NCBI GenBank assembly: GCA_013396915.1
Contig: VWZL01000813.1
Location: forward strand, 93,043-157,042
Direction of reading: 5' to 3'
DNA: 64,000 nt
DNA from: Stercorarius parasiticus
Lineage: Eukaryota; Chordata; Aves; Charadriiformes; Stercorariidae
The notes beneath the pieces are model-generated. The model did no database searches, had not been told where the DNA came from, and saw only the letters and a list, made by a program, of their open reading frames with translations. Below, piece by piece: positions 1 through 12,462 of the stretch (position 1 is its first letter; each line of letters starts with the position of its first letter). The position numbers were made by a program, and so were the translations under genes.

Positions 1-132
1 TCCTGATACAGGGCAGGATGCTGTTGGCCTTCTTGGCCACCTGGGCACACTGCTGGATCATATTCAGCTGGCTGTCAACTACCAACCTCAGGTCCTTTTC
101 CACTGGGCACCTTTCCAGCTACTCTTCCCCAA
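1..132 (-). mobile_element. CR1 LINE fragment, cut by window edge
   Basis: The stretch tgttggccttcttggccacc...gcacactgctgg...caggtccttttcc is the minus-strand copy of the region upstream of the CR1 3' end, found in longer copies here (compare 4385-4460). The copy continues to the left of the window. It fades out after about position 132. Confidence 0.8.
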
Positions 133-3100
133 AGAGCATGCTTATTTCCCAAACTTGATGTTAAAAAAGGAGGGAGGAGGGGGGAATGTACTCCCCCCTA
201 AAAATACTTAAAGAGAATTTAGTGCTTCAAATCTCCTAGTCTTTGAACTTTCATGATGATGGAACCTGAAACTGAAATCCTGAACCTGGTGATGATTTTA
301 GGATAGGTTTTTGGTAGTTGTTTTTCAACATAAGAAGGAGATCAGTTGAAGGTGACTAGTTGAAGCTGAAAGTATAATGTGTTTTCAGCTGTGGGAGTCA
401 GTTCAAAGGTTTGAAATATCATCAGTTGTTTTATGGGGATTAATGACTGGGAAGGTACGTAGTTCTCTCATGGGACCTCTTGTTTCCTAGGGAATAAGTT
501 TCTGCTTTTTCCACCCCCCTAAAACTCTTTCCCAGCGCAAGGGTTGCTGTATCTCTTCTGTAATGAAAAGAAAGGCCTTAACACAGGTATTACTCCTGTA
601 TTTGGAAAATGGGTAGTTTGTATCACAGCAGTTGGTATCAGAAGAAAACAAAAAGGAATTTGTGTTTTTTTCCATTTTCCCTTTTAATCTTAGACTGGTA
701 GTCTTAATGCATTATGTTTGAATATGTAATCAGATTCTTAAACGCAGTAGCTGTAAAAAAAAAAAAAAGGAAACTTCAGAAAAGCTGAGAAAATAACAGA
801 TGGATCAATATAGTTATTTATTACCTCTTTCCCAGATGTATCCTTTATAGCTTGCAGAATGAAAGCAATGCACGTTTAATGTCAGGTGTTGAACCAATTA
901 TTTCAAACTAGTTCAAAAATTTTACAGAGTAGGTATCCTATGTAGTGTCTAGGTTTTTTTGCAGCTGTGTCACTGTAAAATATTTAATCTGGCCAGTCTG
1001 GTGTTCCTTTGTTTCCAGTCTGTCTGGTGCAGATGGATTTGGGAGGTACCCGGGGCTTCAGCAGCTGTGGCACTTAAAAGCCTTTTTGAGCATCCTGTTC
1101 TGTAGCGGAGTAAGGCAGGACTTCTGTGCCCTGAACAGTAGCTAAAGTACCTGGTTGTCTGACCTTTCTCCAGTCATCCTTTTTCTTTGCACTTTTGTTT
1201 GGTGCAACCCTTGACTTTTCTCACTACCTGGCATTCAGGTCAAACCCTGGCTGTGTTCCTGCCTTGCTGCTTGAGTCGTGTTAGTCCAACTTGCAGGTCT
1301 CTGGCTTTAACTGTTCATTTGGACTGTTTTACTTTAAACTCCCGTACTTGAAGGAACTTTGTCTTTCTTTTGCAAATAGTGGGAAGAGGATAGTTACAAC
1401 CGTCATGTATTTATCAAATATTTACTTGTAACAATAGTCAAAATCCTTAAGAATCGTATGAATAAGCCTGTATGAGTCAAACTGATATATTTGCCCAGGA
1501 AGCATCTTGAGGAGGCTGTGGGTACTTCCGTAGTTACTTGTCCTTCATCTCATGTGTTAATTTCTTTGAATTAGAGCAATATTAGATTTTGTTGTTGTCA
1601 CTATTTTTTTTTCTGTTAATTAGTTAAAACTGGCTTTGAAATGTCTATCTAGTCTATCGGTTACGCTTTAAAAAAGGCTTCTGCAAGGAAAGATCAGTCT
1701 TTCCTTACAGACAGGTTTATAAAATTTGGTTAAACAGGTGTTCTGAAGTTCACTAAGCGGAAACTTGCCAGTCTTGCCTATTGCAAATACTTTTGGGTAG
1801 ACTGTCTTTAATAAAATTGTAAAACTGTAGTATTCTGATATGTTAATTACACAGCATTACGTGAAGTACTAAGCATTGTTGAATAAGGCCATGCATAAAC
1901 CGAATTCTTAACATTTACTGATACTCCAGATTGTGTGATAATGGTTTTTTGTAATCAGCAAGATTGAAGCTCACTCTTTGGCAGTCCCGTGCTGATTTGC
2001 TTGCAGTTTGTTCTGGTCCCCAACCAGAATTATCTTGTTGTCTGGTCGAAGATTCACACTGCACTTTTTGAATCATAGCTTTTTGTTCACTCTGAAAACA
2101 TGGCACTGTACTGAAACTTGGTATAAATTTGATTTTTACTTCTAGTTTACCTACATTTAAGTACATGCACTTTATGCAGGACAAATCTTTACAAAAGCCT
2201 GAGCAGAACTGTAAGTCATCGAACTTGCATACTGTAACTGGGGAAGCAGAGGAGTGTGGCCACTTCATAGACAGCTGTCTCCTAGAGACAGCACATGAGG
2301 AATGTTATCAGGGGCTTTCCTAGCATCTTTCCTATGCCTGAACCTGATAGTGTGTGTTCTTTTTGTATGTCGTCTTCAGTTCCCCAGTGTTGACTGTATG
2401 CCCATTTTCAGTGTGATGAATTCTGGACATCTTATGAAAATAACTATTGAAGAAAGAACTTGATAAGCATGTTTAATTTCTGCAGTTACACTCATTTCTG
2501 CATGGTATAAATCACTATTTACTAAAGAGCTGAGAAGTTCACGCAGTTCTTACTTCTAGCAGAACAGTACAAAGATTTACCAGTATTTTCAATTTTGTAC
2601 ATGTACTTTCAGAATTTTCTCAGATTGGATCCTGTCTTTCATAACCAGTTGTAAGGTTCCTAATATTTGGACAGTACTTCTGTAAGGAAATCTTAATAGC
2701 TTTACTTAACAGCTGTGTGGAATGTTCTATTTTCTGTAATTTGCTGCCTGTGTTGTTATTACTGATTTTTACTCTTTGAAAAGATGGAAATTACTTTCCT
2801 TTTGTAGGTTTTTCCAGATTTGAGATTTTCAAATTAAAATGGAAGGACAAATAATCTGTGACACTTCAGTGTCATATGGCTTGTGTATGAAACATAGTGG
2901 CTTTTGTTATGAAATGTGACAGATAAGGCATTTGGTCATCCATGTCTTCTGTCACATGATTCCTTGTTTTCACATGTTGTGAGTGTTAAGTCTAGATTGG
3001 CTATGACCACATACATCTTCAAATGCCTTTTCTTAAAGACTATCATATTTTCATTATTTTCACAGAACGCAGCTTTTAACTTGGGACATTTTAATCTTTT

Positions 3101-3353
3101 TATTAGACATTATTATGAGTTGATGATTGTGGTCTTGTGGTTCTAGTTGCTGTTGTCGATACAAAGGTAAATACTTCTGTATTGCATGACAGAATAAATA
3201 GTGTTTAAAATATGTGTGTTAAAGAAATGTTTCCTGGTGGCAATTAAGGTCTCCTTAAAGTTCCTCTGATATAAGTAGTACATTTAAGTGCTCAGTCTAT
3301 CACAAGACTTAAACAGCCCTCTTACATATAAGTACCTTAAGTGTTTAAACCAT

Positions 3354-3376
3354 ATGTGTGTGTGAGAGAGAGAGAG
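3354..3376. repeat. (GT)n(GA)n microsatellite
   Basis: A short run of tgtgtgtgtg followed by agagagagagag at 3354-3376. It is a simple repeat with no other feature near it. Confidence 0.85.
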
Positions 3377-3798
3377 GAGCTTCCAGCAAATCTGTAATCG
3401 TATGAAGTCTCCCAAAGTTGAATAAAGTATTTGATACGGAAAATCCTGTTTTAAATTTTAAAAAGAAACAATGCATAGACATCTGTCCAGAGAAGTAGTG
3501 GAAGGTGTGCAGTCTACAGAGAGGAAGAGAGTAGTTCGGGAGTTTTGATGGTAAGAGGCAGTAACATACTACTTTGCCATGTGTGAATATACTGTGAGTC
3601 CGTGTCTTGTGAGAACCAAGTGATCCATGTTCTGCAATGTCTTTCTGATGAAATTTGGCCATGTCTTGAGGTGTTGATGAGTCAATGAAGCACAAATATG
3701 TGTAATGAATGTGTGCCCTTTTTCTTATGCACGAAAATGTAAGCTTGGTTTAGAATGCAACCCATGTTATTCCTCAGGTATTTCTTTGATACAAATTA

Positions 3799-4990
3799 TC
3801 ATAGAATCACAGAATATCTCAAGTTGGAAGGGACCCATAAGGATCAGCAAGTCCAACTCCCTGCTCCTCGCAGGTCTGCCTAAACTAAACAGTATGACTA
3901 AGAGTGTTGTCAAGACACTCTCTGACAGGCTTGGTGCTGTGACCACTTCCCTGGGGACCCTGTTCCAGTGACTGACCACCCTCTCAGCAAAAAAACTTTT
4001 CCTAATGTCCAGTCTGAACTTCCCCTGGCACAACTTCATTCCATTTTCTTTTATCCTATTGCTCGTCACCAGGGAGGAGATCAGCGCCTCCCCCTCTGCT
4101 GCCCACCTTGAGGAAGTTGCAGACTGCAATGAGGTCACCCCTCAGCTTTCTCTTCTCCAAGCTGAACAAACCAAGTGACTTCAGCCGCTTCTCATAAAGT
4201 CTTGCCCTCAAGACCTTTCACCATCTTGGTCGCCCTCCTCTGCACATACTCTACTACTTTGTCCTTCTTATATTGAGGCACCCAAAATTGCACACTCGAG
4301 GTGGGGCTGCACCAGTGCAGAGTTGGACAATCACCTCCCTTGACCAGGAAGCTAAGCTGTGCTTGAGGCACCCCAGGACATGGTTGGCTCTCTTGGCTGC
4401 CAGGGCACACTGACTCATATTCAACTTGCCATCAACCCAAGCCCCCAGATTTCTTTACACAGGGCTGCTCTCCATCCTCTCGTCCCTTGATTTGTGCATA
4501 TAACCAGGATTACCTTGTCCTAGGTGGAGAACCTGACGCTTGTTCTTGTTAAATTTCATGTGGTTGGTGATTGCCCAGCTCTCTAGTCTATCCAGATCTC
4601 TCTGTAGGGCCTCTCTGCCCTCAAGGGAGTCCACAGCTCCCCCTAATCTAATATCATCAGCAAACTTACTTAATGTATTCCTGAGTCCAGATCATTTAGA
4701 AAAACATTAAAGAGCATTGGCCCTAAAACTGAGCTCTAGGGAACCCCATTGGTGACTGGCCACCGGCCTGATGTGACCCCATTTGCTATAACTCTTTGAG
4801 CCTGGCCTGTGTCACCCATTGAGCTCACCCATTGTCTATCTGTCTGCTGGACATTTAGTCCAGAAGGATACTGTGAGACAGTATCAATAACTTTGCTGAA
4901 ATCCAATCGAATCCACATCTGCTGTCTTTCCTTGGTCAACTAGATGTGTGACCTTGTCATAAAAGGAAATTAAGTTAGTTAAACAGATAC
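3799..4990 (-). mobile_element. CR1 LINE, 5'-truncated, about 1.2 kb, antisense
   Basis: On the plus strand it begins with the reverse-complemented CR1 tail (tcatagaatcacagaat), followed by the ttggaagggaccc signature. It runs back through the ORF2 C-terminal part and into the reverse transcriptase region (aagttactt/atcatcagcaaactta is the complement of the FADDT stretch). The left end of the element, at about 4990, is typical 5' truncation. Open stretches on the minus strand (for example 3767-4138) are remnants of the CR1 polyprotein or its 3' region, broken by stops, and not a functional gene. It is the longest CR1 copy in the window. Confidence 0.95.
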
Positions 4991-6448
4991 TTATAGAGAG
5001 GTTGTAGAGAAAGAACTGCTGCGTAATGAAGTATTAGCAAATGTACCAAGTGTGAAATACCTGTCTTGCAGCTGGTGGCCTACCTTTTGAAGCAGGAAAT
5101 GTTTATTTATAATTCATCATTAACAGTCAATCTGCGTGTGTCTATGTTCCTAGCTTGTATGGTTTGAGATAAAAGTCAAGTTTTTGATATGAGCAAAAAT
5201 AGCTTTTATGTTACTGGTTAAATATCTTTATAAGTGGTTTTAATAAATATTTATTAATGTTTAATTTTCAAATAGCAATTATTCAAGATATATGTTTAGA
5301 TGCAACTGTAGTAGCTCATAGATGTTAAGACAGTTGCATTAAAAAGACAGACATCCTAAAATAATAAAAAATTGAAGAAAGCAACTTTGTTGTAGCATTT
5401 TACAGGATTTTTTAAATTCTGTTCTGCTAGTGATCTGAAATAAGCTTTAAATACTGCTTAGGATATCTAATTATATGTGAAATGCATGTAGTTAAAAAAT
5501 GTAAATATTTCGACTAAAGATTATAGTGTTTTTTTTCCACTGCTACAAGTATTAAGACTGAGCATGCTAAATACTTTATATTGAATAAATTTTGATGCAC
5601 TTTTAAGGATCCCGTAAGTTCAATTTTTTGTAGAAATTGATATAATTTGAAAACAATTAACAATGCAGTAGTATATAAAAGACCTATATGATGTCTTTGA
5701 AAATTATATTGTAAATATGATTTGGTATGGAGTATCAAGAAATGAAACAGATGAGAGGACTACTTGGAAATTACTATTTAGTCATATAAGATATTTAAAA
5801 TGTCTTGAACTTGGAGAGCAAGGGTTATGGGTTAGGGTACTTTCCACCAACTTTGCATTTGCATATTTGCTGTGTTGTCCTATATTGTTAAAGGTGATTT
5901 GGATAGCTGCTTTTTTTTTTTTTTAACCTGTTAGCATTACTGAAATGGAATGCTGTTTTGTTCTGGTTACGTCCCTCAAACTGTGAATCATTTTTGTATA
6001 TTAACTTAGCCTTTCTTATATACTATACTTATACTATAGACTATTACAGCTATACTGAAGTTGCTTTTTTGTGGTAAAATTTTTATTTTAATGGGAGCAA
6101 CTCTGAAATCACTTCTTAAAAATGCAGTTGATGTGATTTTTGTTGCTTGACAACACAGTAAGTTTGTTAAAATTCTAACTCAAATCAGAACAAATGTAAT
6201 TAATAAAACCGTTTCACATAATAAGGGATCTTGAGTGTTTGTCAACCTGGAGTCCACTTTAAAATTATCCACTTAAGGCATGAACACATTTAGCCAAGTA
6301 TATTCTGTGCACACCGTGGGTCCATTTGTTCTGGTACAAGTCTGTGAAAACTAGGGAAGCCATGGCCCTCCCCAGCTCTCTCTTCTACTAGATGAGCAAG
6401 ATGGAATCTAATAGTGCTCAATCCATGATGCTCCAGTCTGAGATCTTT

Positions 6449-6497
6449 AAAAAAAACAAACAAAACCAAAAGAAACAAAAAAACCCCACCCCCCAGA
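6449..6497. repeat. A-rich low-complexity tract
   Basis: Runs of A interrupted by C and G (aaaaaaaacaaacaaaacc...) ending in ccccacccccc. It is not followed by a target duplication, nor is a gene body seen before it, so there is no reason to call a retrocopy. Confidence 0.7.
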
Positions 6498-7924
6498 AAA
6501 TCTCCATCCAAGGCAATATCTTAAATCAACCTTTGAAATCTTCACAGTCTTTAGTGATTTTAAATTCATTAAACCTCCTCTTGTAGTGCTAGTATAGAGT
6601 GGCTGACGTGGCCCTTAAACCAGAGTGAAACAAGATCATGGAGTGATTGTCCCTCTCTGCCACCTCCTGACTTCTCCCCGTGTCAGCACACGGGCCTTTT
6701 GCAGGTAGATTTCCGACTTGCACAGGTTCCTTCAGAGTGGTCAACTGCTATCAGAACCTCAGTGGGGGGAATTTTGCATGTGCTAAGCTGCTACTTAGCT
6801 TTGATTGACTTCAGCTTAGGAGGGAGACTGATAAAACAAAGCATTTTTATTCATGAGGAAAAAATCAAATTTAGTGTTCTCCATGTCAATCAGACTTGGA
6901 GTGTGTTAGTAAAATCTTGATCTGAGTCATCATTGGAGAGAGGGGGAAGTGTCTAAGCTAGATAAAATTTGCATCAGTATTGTCACTGTTATTGAAAGTA
7001 GTATTATTTACGGTACTAGAGATTACTTTTCAACACAGAGGAAACATTTGGAAGTTGTTTGACAGTATCTCGATGGATGTTTCTTTCCACTCAGAACTTC
7101 ATAGGAGGGGCACTCAGAAATAAACCCTCAGGTCTCGTGTGGGACTGAAGAGGGAGTCATGTATGCTGCTTAAGGTTAAGTTAAGCTTAAGTTTGATACC
7201 AGAAGTTCCATTGGCACTTTTTGGAGGACAAATTGATACAGATTCAGGTGCTTTCAAGTAATAAGTATTTTTGACACTGCCCATGCTTCATTTACAAACA
7301 TTATGGTTCTGAGTAGGTGTAATAGCCGCGTTACAAAAAATTAGTTGTTTTCTAGAGCATGCCATCTTTTTCTTTGGAAGTAACGGCCACTTTGATTGAG
7401 CTATTATTTTTCTTCCAGTTGTTAAGAGCAGTCAGAATTTGGTTTTGCAACTTTTCTTCTGCTTTAATTCTGTTTAGCTAGTTATGAGTAAGTACATTTT
7501 TATTTTGTGGATCTTCCTGCTGCCTAGACAAATGAGAAATGTACAGAAAATACAGAATCGTAGAATAATTGCTTAGTTAGATGTTCAGAATCAGGACAAA
7601 ATAATCCATTGTTTGTAAATTATAAAAAAATTGAACAACTTAATCTGGCTGCTGGAGTTCAAAGTTCTGGTAGTGCTGTTGACATGGTTGGAAGAATTAA
7701 TTTTTTTTTCCCTCCTCCATGTACTTCTGTAACTTCTATTATGGATAGGATTTATATGTGAAATTTTTGAGGAGATAAGCCCCCTAATTATGTACTAAAT
7801 TGAAATACCCCAAGAAGAACTGGTGGAATAATTAGTTGTTTCATTAACTGAACCAACTGAAAGCGAAATAGTTTATTTGCAGAATACAATCATGATTACT
7901 GCATGTATTGCAGTATTGGACTAT

Positions 7925-8430
7925 TATAACAGTTCTTGCAGCACAAGAAGGACATGGACCTGTTGGAGCGGGTCCAGAGGAGAGACACAATGATGGAGGG
8001 CTTTAGCACCTCTGCTATGAGGACAGGCTGAGAGAGTTGCAGTTGTTCAGCCTGGAGAAGAGAAGGCTCCAGGGAGACCTTATAGCAGCCTCCAGTACCT
8101 GAAGGGGGCCTACAGGAAAGATGGGGAGGGGCTGTTTGCAAGGGCATGCAGCGATAGGACGAGGGGCAATGGTTTTAAACTAGAGCAGCGTGGGTTTAGA
8201 TTAGACATTAGGAAGAAGTTCTTTACAATGAGGGTGGTGAGACACTGGAACAGGTTGCCCAGAGAGGTAGTGGAGGCCCCATCCCTGGAGACATTCAAGG
8301 CCAGGCTTGATGAGGCTCTGAGCAACCTGATCTAGTTGAAGATGTCGCTGCTTACTGCAGGGGGGTTGGACTAGATGACCTTTAAAGGTCCCTTCCAACT
8401 CAACACATTCTATGATTCTGTGATTCTATT
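7925..8430 (+). mobile_element. CR1 LINE 3' fragment, sense
   Basis: Contains the standard CR1 3' order: ctggagaagagaaggctcc, gacattaggaagaagttctt, cactggaacaggttgcccag, gtagtggaggccccatccctgg, ggttggactagatgac, tcccttccaactc, and the tail attctatgattctgtgattctatt. It is well preserved compared with the other copies, suggesting a relatively young insertion. The 5' end is truncated in the last part of ORF2. Confidence 0.95.
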
Positions 8431-9956
8431 CAGTAAGTCAAGAATATAGTAAGATTTGCTATGTAATGAAAGTTGGGAGGAGTACTGGAAAGGAAAACGC
8501 TTGAGCTTTTGATCAAGACTGTACAGTTATTTTAATGACTATGTTATTGTAAAGTTATTCTCATCTGTTTACATATGGGGTGAATTATTATTTAACTTAG
8601 CATACTCATTTCTGTTTGTTATCCAATCAATTAAAGAGGAACTGCATACATTTTCGATTTTGCCAGTCGATAATAGTTTCTGAAGACCTCACTTCTGAAA
8701 GAGCTTTTGTGGGTTATTATTATATATATGGATATGCTTTTTCCATTTAGGTAACTGTTCCATTTCCTCCGGAGTATCATTTTGACCTAAATCAAGTACC
8801 GATTCTGTTTTACACCAGCCAAAAGGGGAAAAATATAGTCTCAGTGTTAATCATGATGAACTAAGACATAGGTCTCTGAAAATGTTTGGGAACATTTTAA
8901 TACAAATTAGAATTACTCTATTTTATTAATTAATGATAATTAATACAAATTACTATTAACTGTGCATTAATATAAACCCATGCATTTCATAAGGTAAAAA
9001 TAATGATTAGAAAAAATAATATTTTCAAATTGCTTTTTGCTAAGTACCTAACATTTCACATATTCAACTTGGGGTGCTTGAAGTGAGGTCTGAAAAGTCC
9101 TTTTGATAGATTCTGCCAGGTTTACATTATGAAATAAATAATTTTAAAGCATGAACTGTACTACAGTTCCTTTTTATATTTGATTTCCCTTTCTAAATTA
9201 TGTAAGAAGTTGAAAGGGGAGGGAAAGTAACTGAATTCAGCTGTTTGAGGAGCCCTTTCCTTTGCTTTTATTACTGCTTAGTATTTTATACTTTTCCCTC
9301 AAAAAGGGTGTGTAAGTGCTTTTAAGATATGCAAAACCAGTCAAATATCAAGTTTGACTCGTGCCTTGTGTGAATTACTTCTAATTCAATTTTTGTACTT
9401 TCTCATTTCAATTAGGTGAATAGAATGGTAGGTTTTTTTGTCTTTTTAATAAAGAAGGTGTATTAAACTTCTTTGTATTCTAATTTCTTTCCTAAAACGT
9501 GATTGAGAAATATGTTAGGCATCTCCAAACATAATCACTTTAAATGAAAACTGTGATTATTTTGGAACCAAAGTCTTCATTAATAAGGCATGGCTACGTA
9601 GGAGTGTAATTAAAAATGGGTTCTAATTGTATTAAAACCCTCTTTTCTTACAGCCCTCTCCCCCCCACTTTTTTTTTTCTTTAAATCAGAGACACTTTTC
9701 TTTTTGCTAATAAGTTAAGAATTTACTTCTGATGAGTAGAGGTGAATCTTATTTAAGCATTGAGAAAAATTTGTTCTAAAAATTTCTGAACTTTGACAAA
9801 TGTTTTTAACCAAGAAGAGTACCAGGATCCATAGACTATGTGATTTGAAATTATATTAAAGTTATGTAAATATCAATTAAGCATAATGTTAAAGGAATAA
9901 TCATACATATATCTAAGAAATATTTCTATGAAATTTAATGCAATAAAGAACACCTG

Positions 9957-10974
9957 ATTTGTGATCAGCAGTGCAGAATCTAGTTGGAGGCCTGTAACTA
10001 GTGGTGTTCCTCAGGGGTCAGTGCTGGGTCCAGTCTTGTTCAACGTATTCATCAATGACCTGGAGGAGGGGCCAGAGTGTACCCTTAGTAAGTTTGCTGA
10101 TGACACAAAACTGGGAGGAGTGGCTGACACACCAGAAGGCTGCCGCCATTCGTCAAGATGTGGACAGGCTAGAGAGTTGAGCGGAGAGGAACCTAATGAA
10201 GTTCAACAAGGGCAAGTTGTAGAGTCCTGCACCTAGGGAGGAATAACCCCATGCACCAGTACAGGTTGGGGGTTGACCTGCTGGAAAGCAGCTCTGCAGA
10301 AAGGGGTCTGGGAGTACTGGTGGGCAACAAGTTGACCATGAGGCAGCAACGTGCCCTTGTGGCCAAGAAGGCCAATGGTCTCCTGGGGTGCATTAAAAAG
10401 ACCATGGCCTTTTATGGTCTCGAGCTGTGGATCTTGGACCGTGGTCGTATGGACTATGACCTTGAGTGAAGTCATCCTCTCACCTCTACCCTGCCCTAGT
10501 AAAGCCACATCGGGTGTACTGGAAAGAGCCCAGTGGAGGCCTACAAAGATGATCAGAGGACTGGAGCATCACTCGTATGAGGAAAGGCTGAGACACCTGT
10601 GTCTGTTTAGCCTGGAGAAGAGAAGACTGAGAGGGGATCTCATAGGTGCTCATAAATATCTAAAGGGTGGGTGACAAGAGGATGGGGCCAGACTGTTTTT
10701 CATTGGTGCCCAGCAACAGGAGAAGGAGCAACAGGCGAAAACTGGAACACGGGAAATTCCATCTGAACATGAGGAAAAACTTTACTTTGAGGGTGCCAGA
10801 GCACTGGAACAGGCTGCCCAGAGAGGTTGTGGAGTCTTCTCTGGAGATATTCAAAACCTGTCTAGTTGTGTTCCTGTGCAATCTGCTCTAGGTGAACCTG
10901 CTTTGGCCAGAGGGGTTGGACTAGATGATCTCCAGAGGTCCCTTCCAACCCCTACAATTCTGTGATTCTTCCAT
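9957..10974 (+). mobile_element. CR1 LINE fragment with reverse transcriptase motifs, sense
   Basis: Codons from 9961 read [20 protein letters not shown] and then [10 protein letters not shown], which are conserved motifs of a LINE reverse transcriptase palm, including the catalytic FADD. The frame breaks soon after at the CR1 region around 10140-10230, so the enzyme is dead. The copy continues through the ORF2 end (ctggagaagagaagactgagaggg), cactggaacaggctgcccag and ggttggactagatgatctccag to the tail attctgtgattctt. The element is 5'-truncated, about 1.0 kb. Confidence 0.95.
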
Positions 10975-11954
10975 TGTGTAACATCTACCCTTGTAATTAT
11001 TGATGCTTCAATTATAGTTGTCTTGTAATGAAATCAAATGATCTGTGATCTCAATTTTATCCAGTTACATGATGCCTTGAAAAGAATGCTTAGTACAGAT
11101 GGAGCTGCGTAATTAGTTTTGCAGACGGAGTGTTTGAAATTCAGACCACGGGAATACGGTTTTCAAAATCTGGGTCTGTGTCTTGGAGGGACTGTAAGAG
11201 TGAAGAGTACATCCTTAAATGTTCCCTTCATGCTATATGATGAAATGTGAAGATGTGATGGAATATTTTGCTGAAAAGATATGTTGCCTGTTAACCATAT
11301 TTTTAATAAACACTTCTCTCATGTTTTTTAAGTAAACCAACTAAGGGATAATGTATTGCTGAGAGAGCAGTACCTCTTTTTTTTTTTTTAATGTTGTTTA
11401 CAGAAGGAAAGGGTTTACTATCCTAATTCTTTATTAGTGGAATTATTCTTTCATTTAAAACTGTATTTAGAAATTATGTATAAATATAGTTTATGATGGG
11501 AATCATAAATGGGAAAGGAGATGTTTGGTGTTGTTTACAGAGAAGCATGGTGCTCATGTTACATACTGTATTTATATTGTGTACATATTTTCAAGAATGA
11601 GTATGTGGTGCCATTAACATTTTGGAAGGTTTTTCAGAAGTCTTATTTCGTCCTTATCACATAAAGAGTAATAGAAGGTCTAACTTCTATTCATATCTGC
11701 TACCCCGTATTAACTGTGCTCTCTCACAAATGCTCTTATAAATGGCCTCATAATTATATTAGTTCTGTGAAAAACCATTTAGGTGCCTAGTAGCAATCAT
11801 AAAAGCAAATTAAATATTAGGAATCATTAATAAGGAAAAGATGAGCAAAACAAAGCATTTTTTATGTAACTGTACAAATTAATGATATGTTCATATTTTG
11901 AATGTTGTATAAAGTTTTGGTAATTTAGAATCTCAAAAGAATATATTCAAAGTA

Positions 11955-12462
11955 GCAAAAAGTATGAAGGATAAGAAGGGTGATTAAATACGGATTTCAG
12001 ATGAGGAATGACTTAAAGTAGGACCGTTCAGCTTGGAAAAGAGATGGCCAACTATATTTGAGGTAGAGGTGAATAAAGGGGAGAATGTCATAGAAAACAC
12101 TTGTTCTTTGCCTTTCAAAAATGCAATAACTAGAGGGCTGTAATTAAATTATTCTATAGCAGATGTATAACAAGGTATTTTTAAACAAATAATGAGAAAC
12201 TGTGGGACTTGTTACTATAGGACGTTAAGGATACAAAAAGATGAGAGTTCAGAAACTAATGAGAGAAATTAATGGAAGGAAATCCATCAGCTTGTTAGAA
12301 CAAAGATGTTATTTCTGGATCAAGAAATTCCTGTGTCATGCGTAGTGGGAGGCTGGGACCTATAATGGAGAAAATTCAGTATATGCTTATCCTGTTTTTA
12401 TACTTTTTGTAGATATTTGGGATTTTGCCACTGGGATAGGTTAGGTGGACCTTTTTGCTGTT
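11955..12462 (+). mobile_element. Ancient CR1/L3-like fragment, sense
   Basis: Decayed but recognisable: gttcagcttggaaaagagatgg at about 12026, aactagagggctgtaa near 12130, and the old-type 3' end gccactgggataggttaggtggacc at 12427-12453. This end corresponds to the amniote CR1 signature 'ggctagatggacc', not to the bird-specific ATTCTATG type. Divergence is high, so borders are approximate. Confidence 0.6.

Noticed and set aside
3767..4138. 123-codon minus-strand reading frame as a gene
   Set aside because: It is the translated strand of the antisense CR1 copy ([20 protein letters not shown] are CR1 3' region translations) and lacks a gene context.
6290..6700. GC-richer patch as an exon or small CpG island
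   Set aside because: Few CpG sites, frequent stops in all frames and no consistent splice borders.
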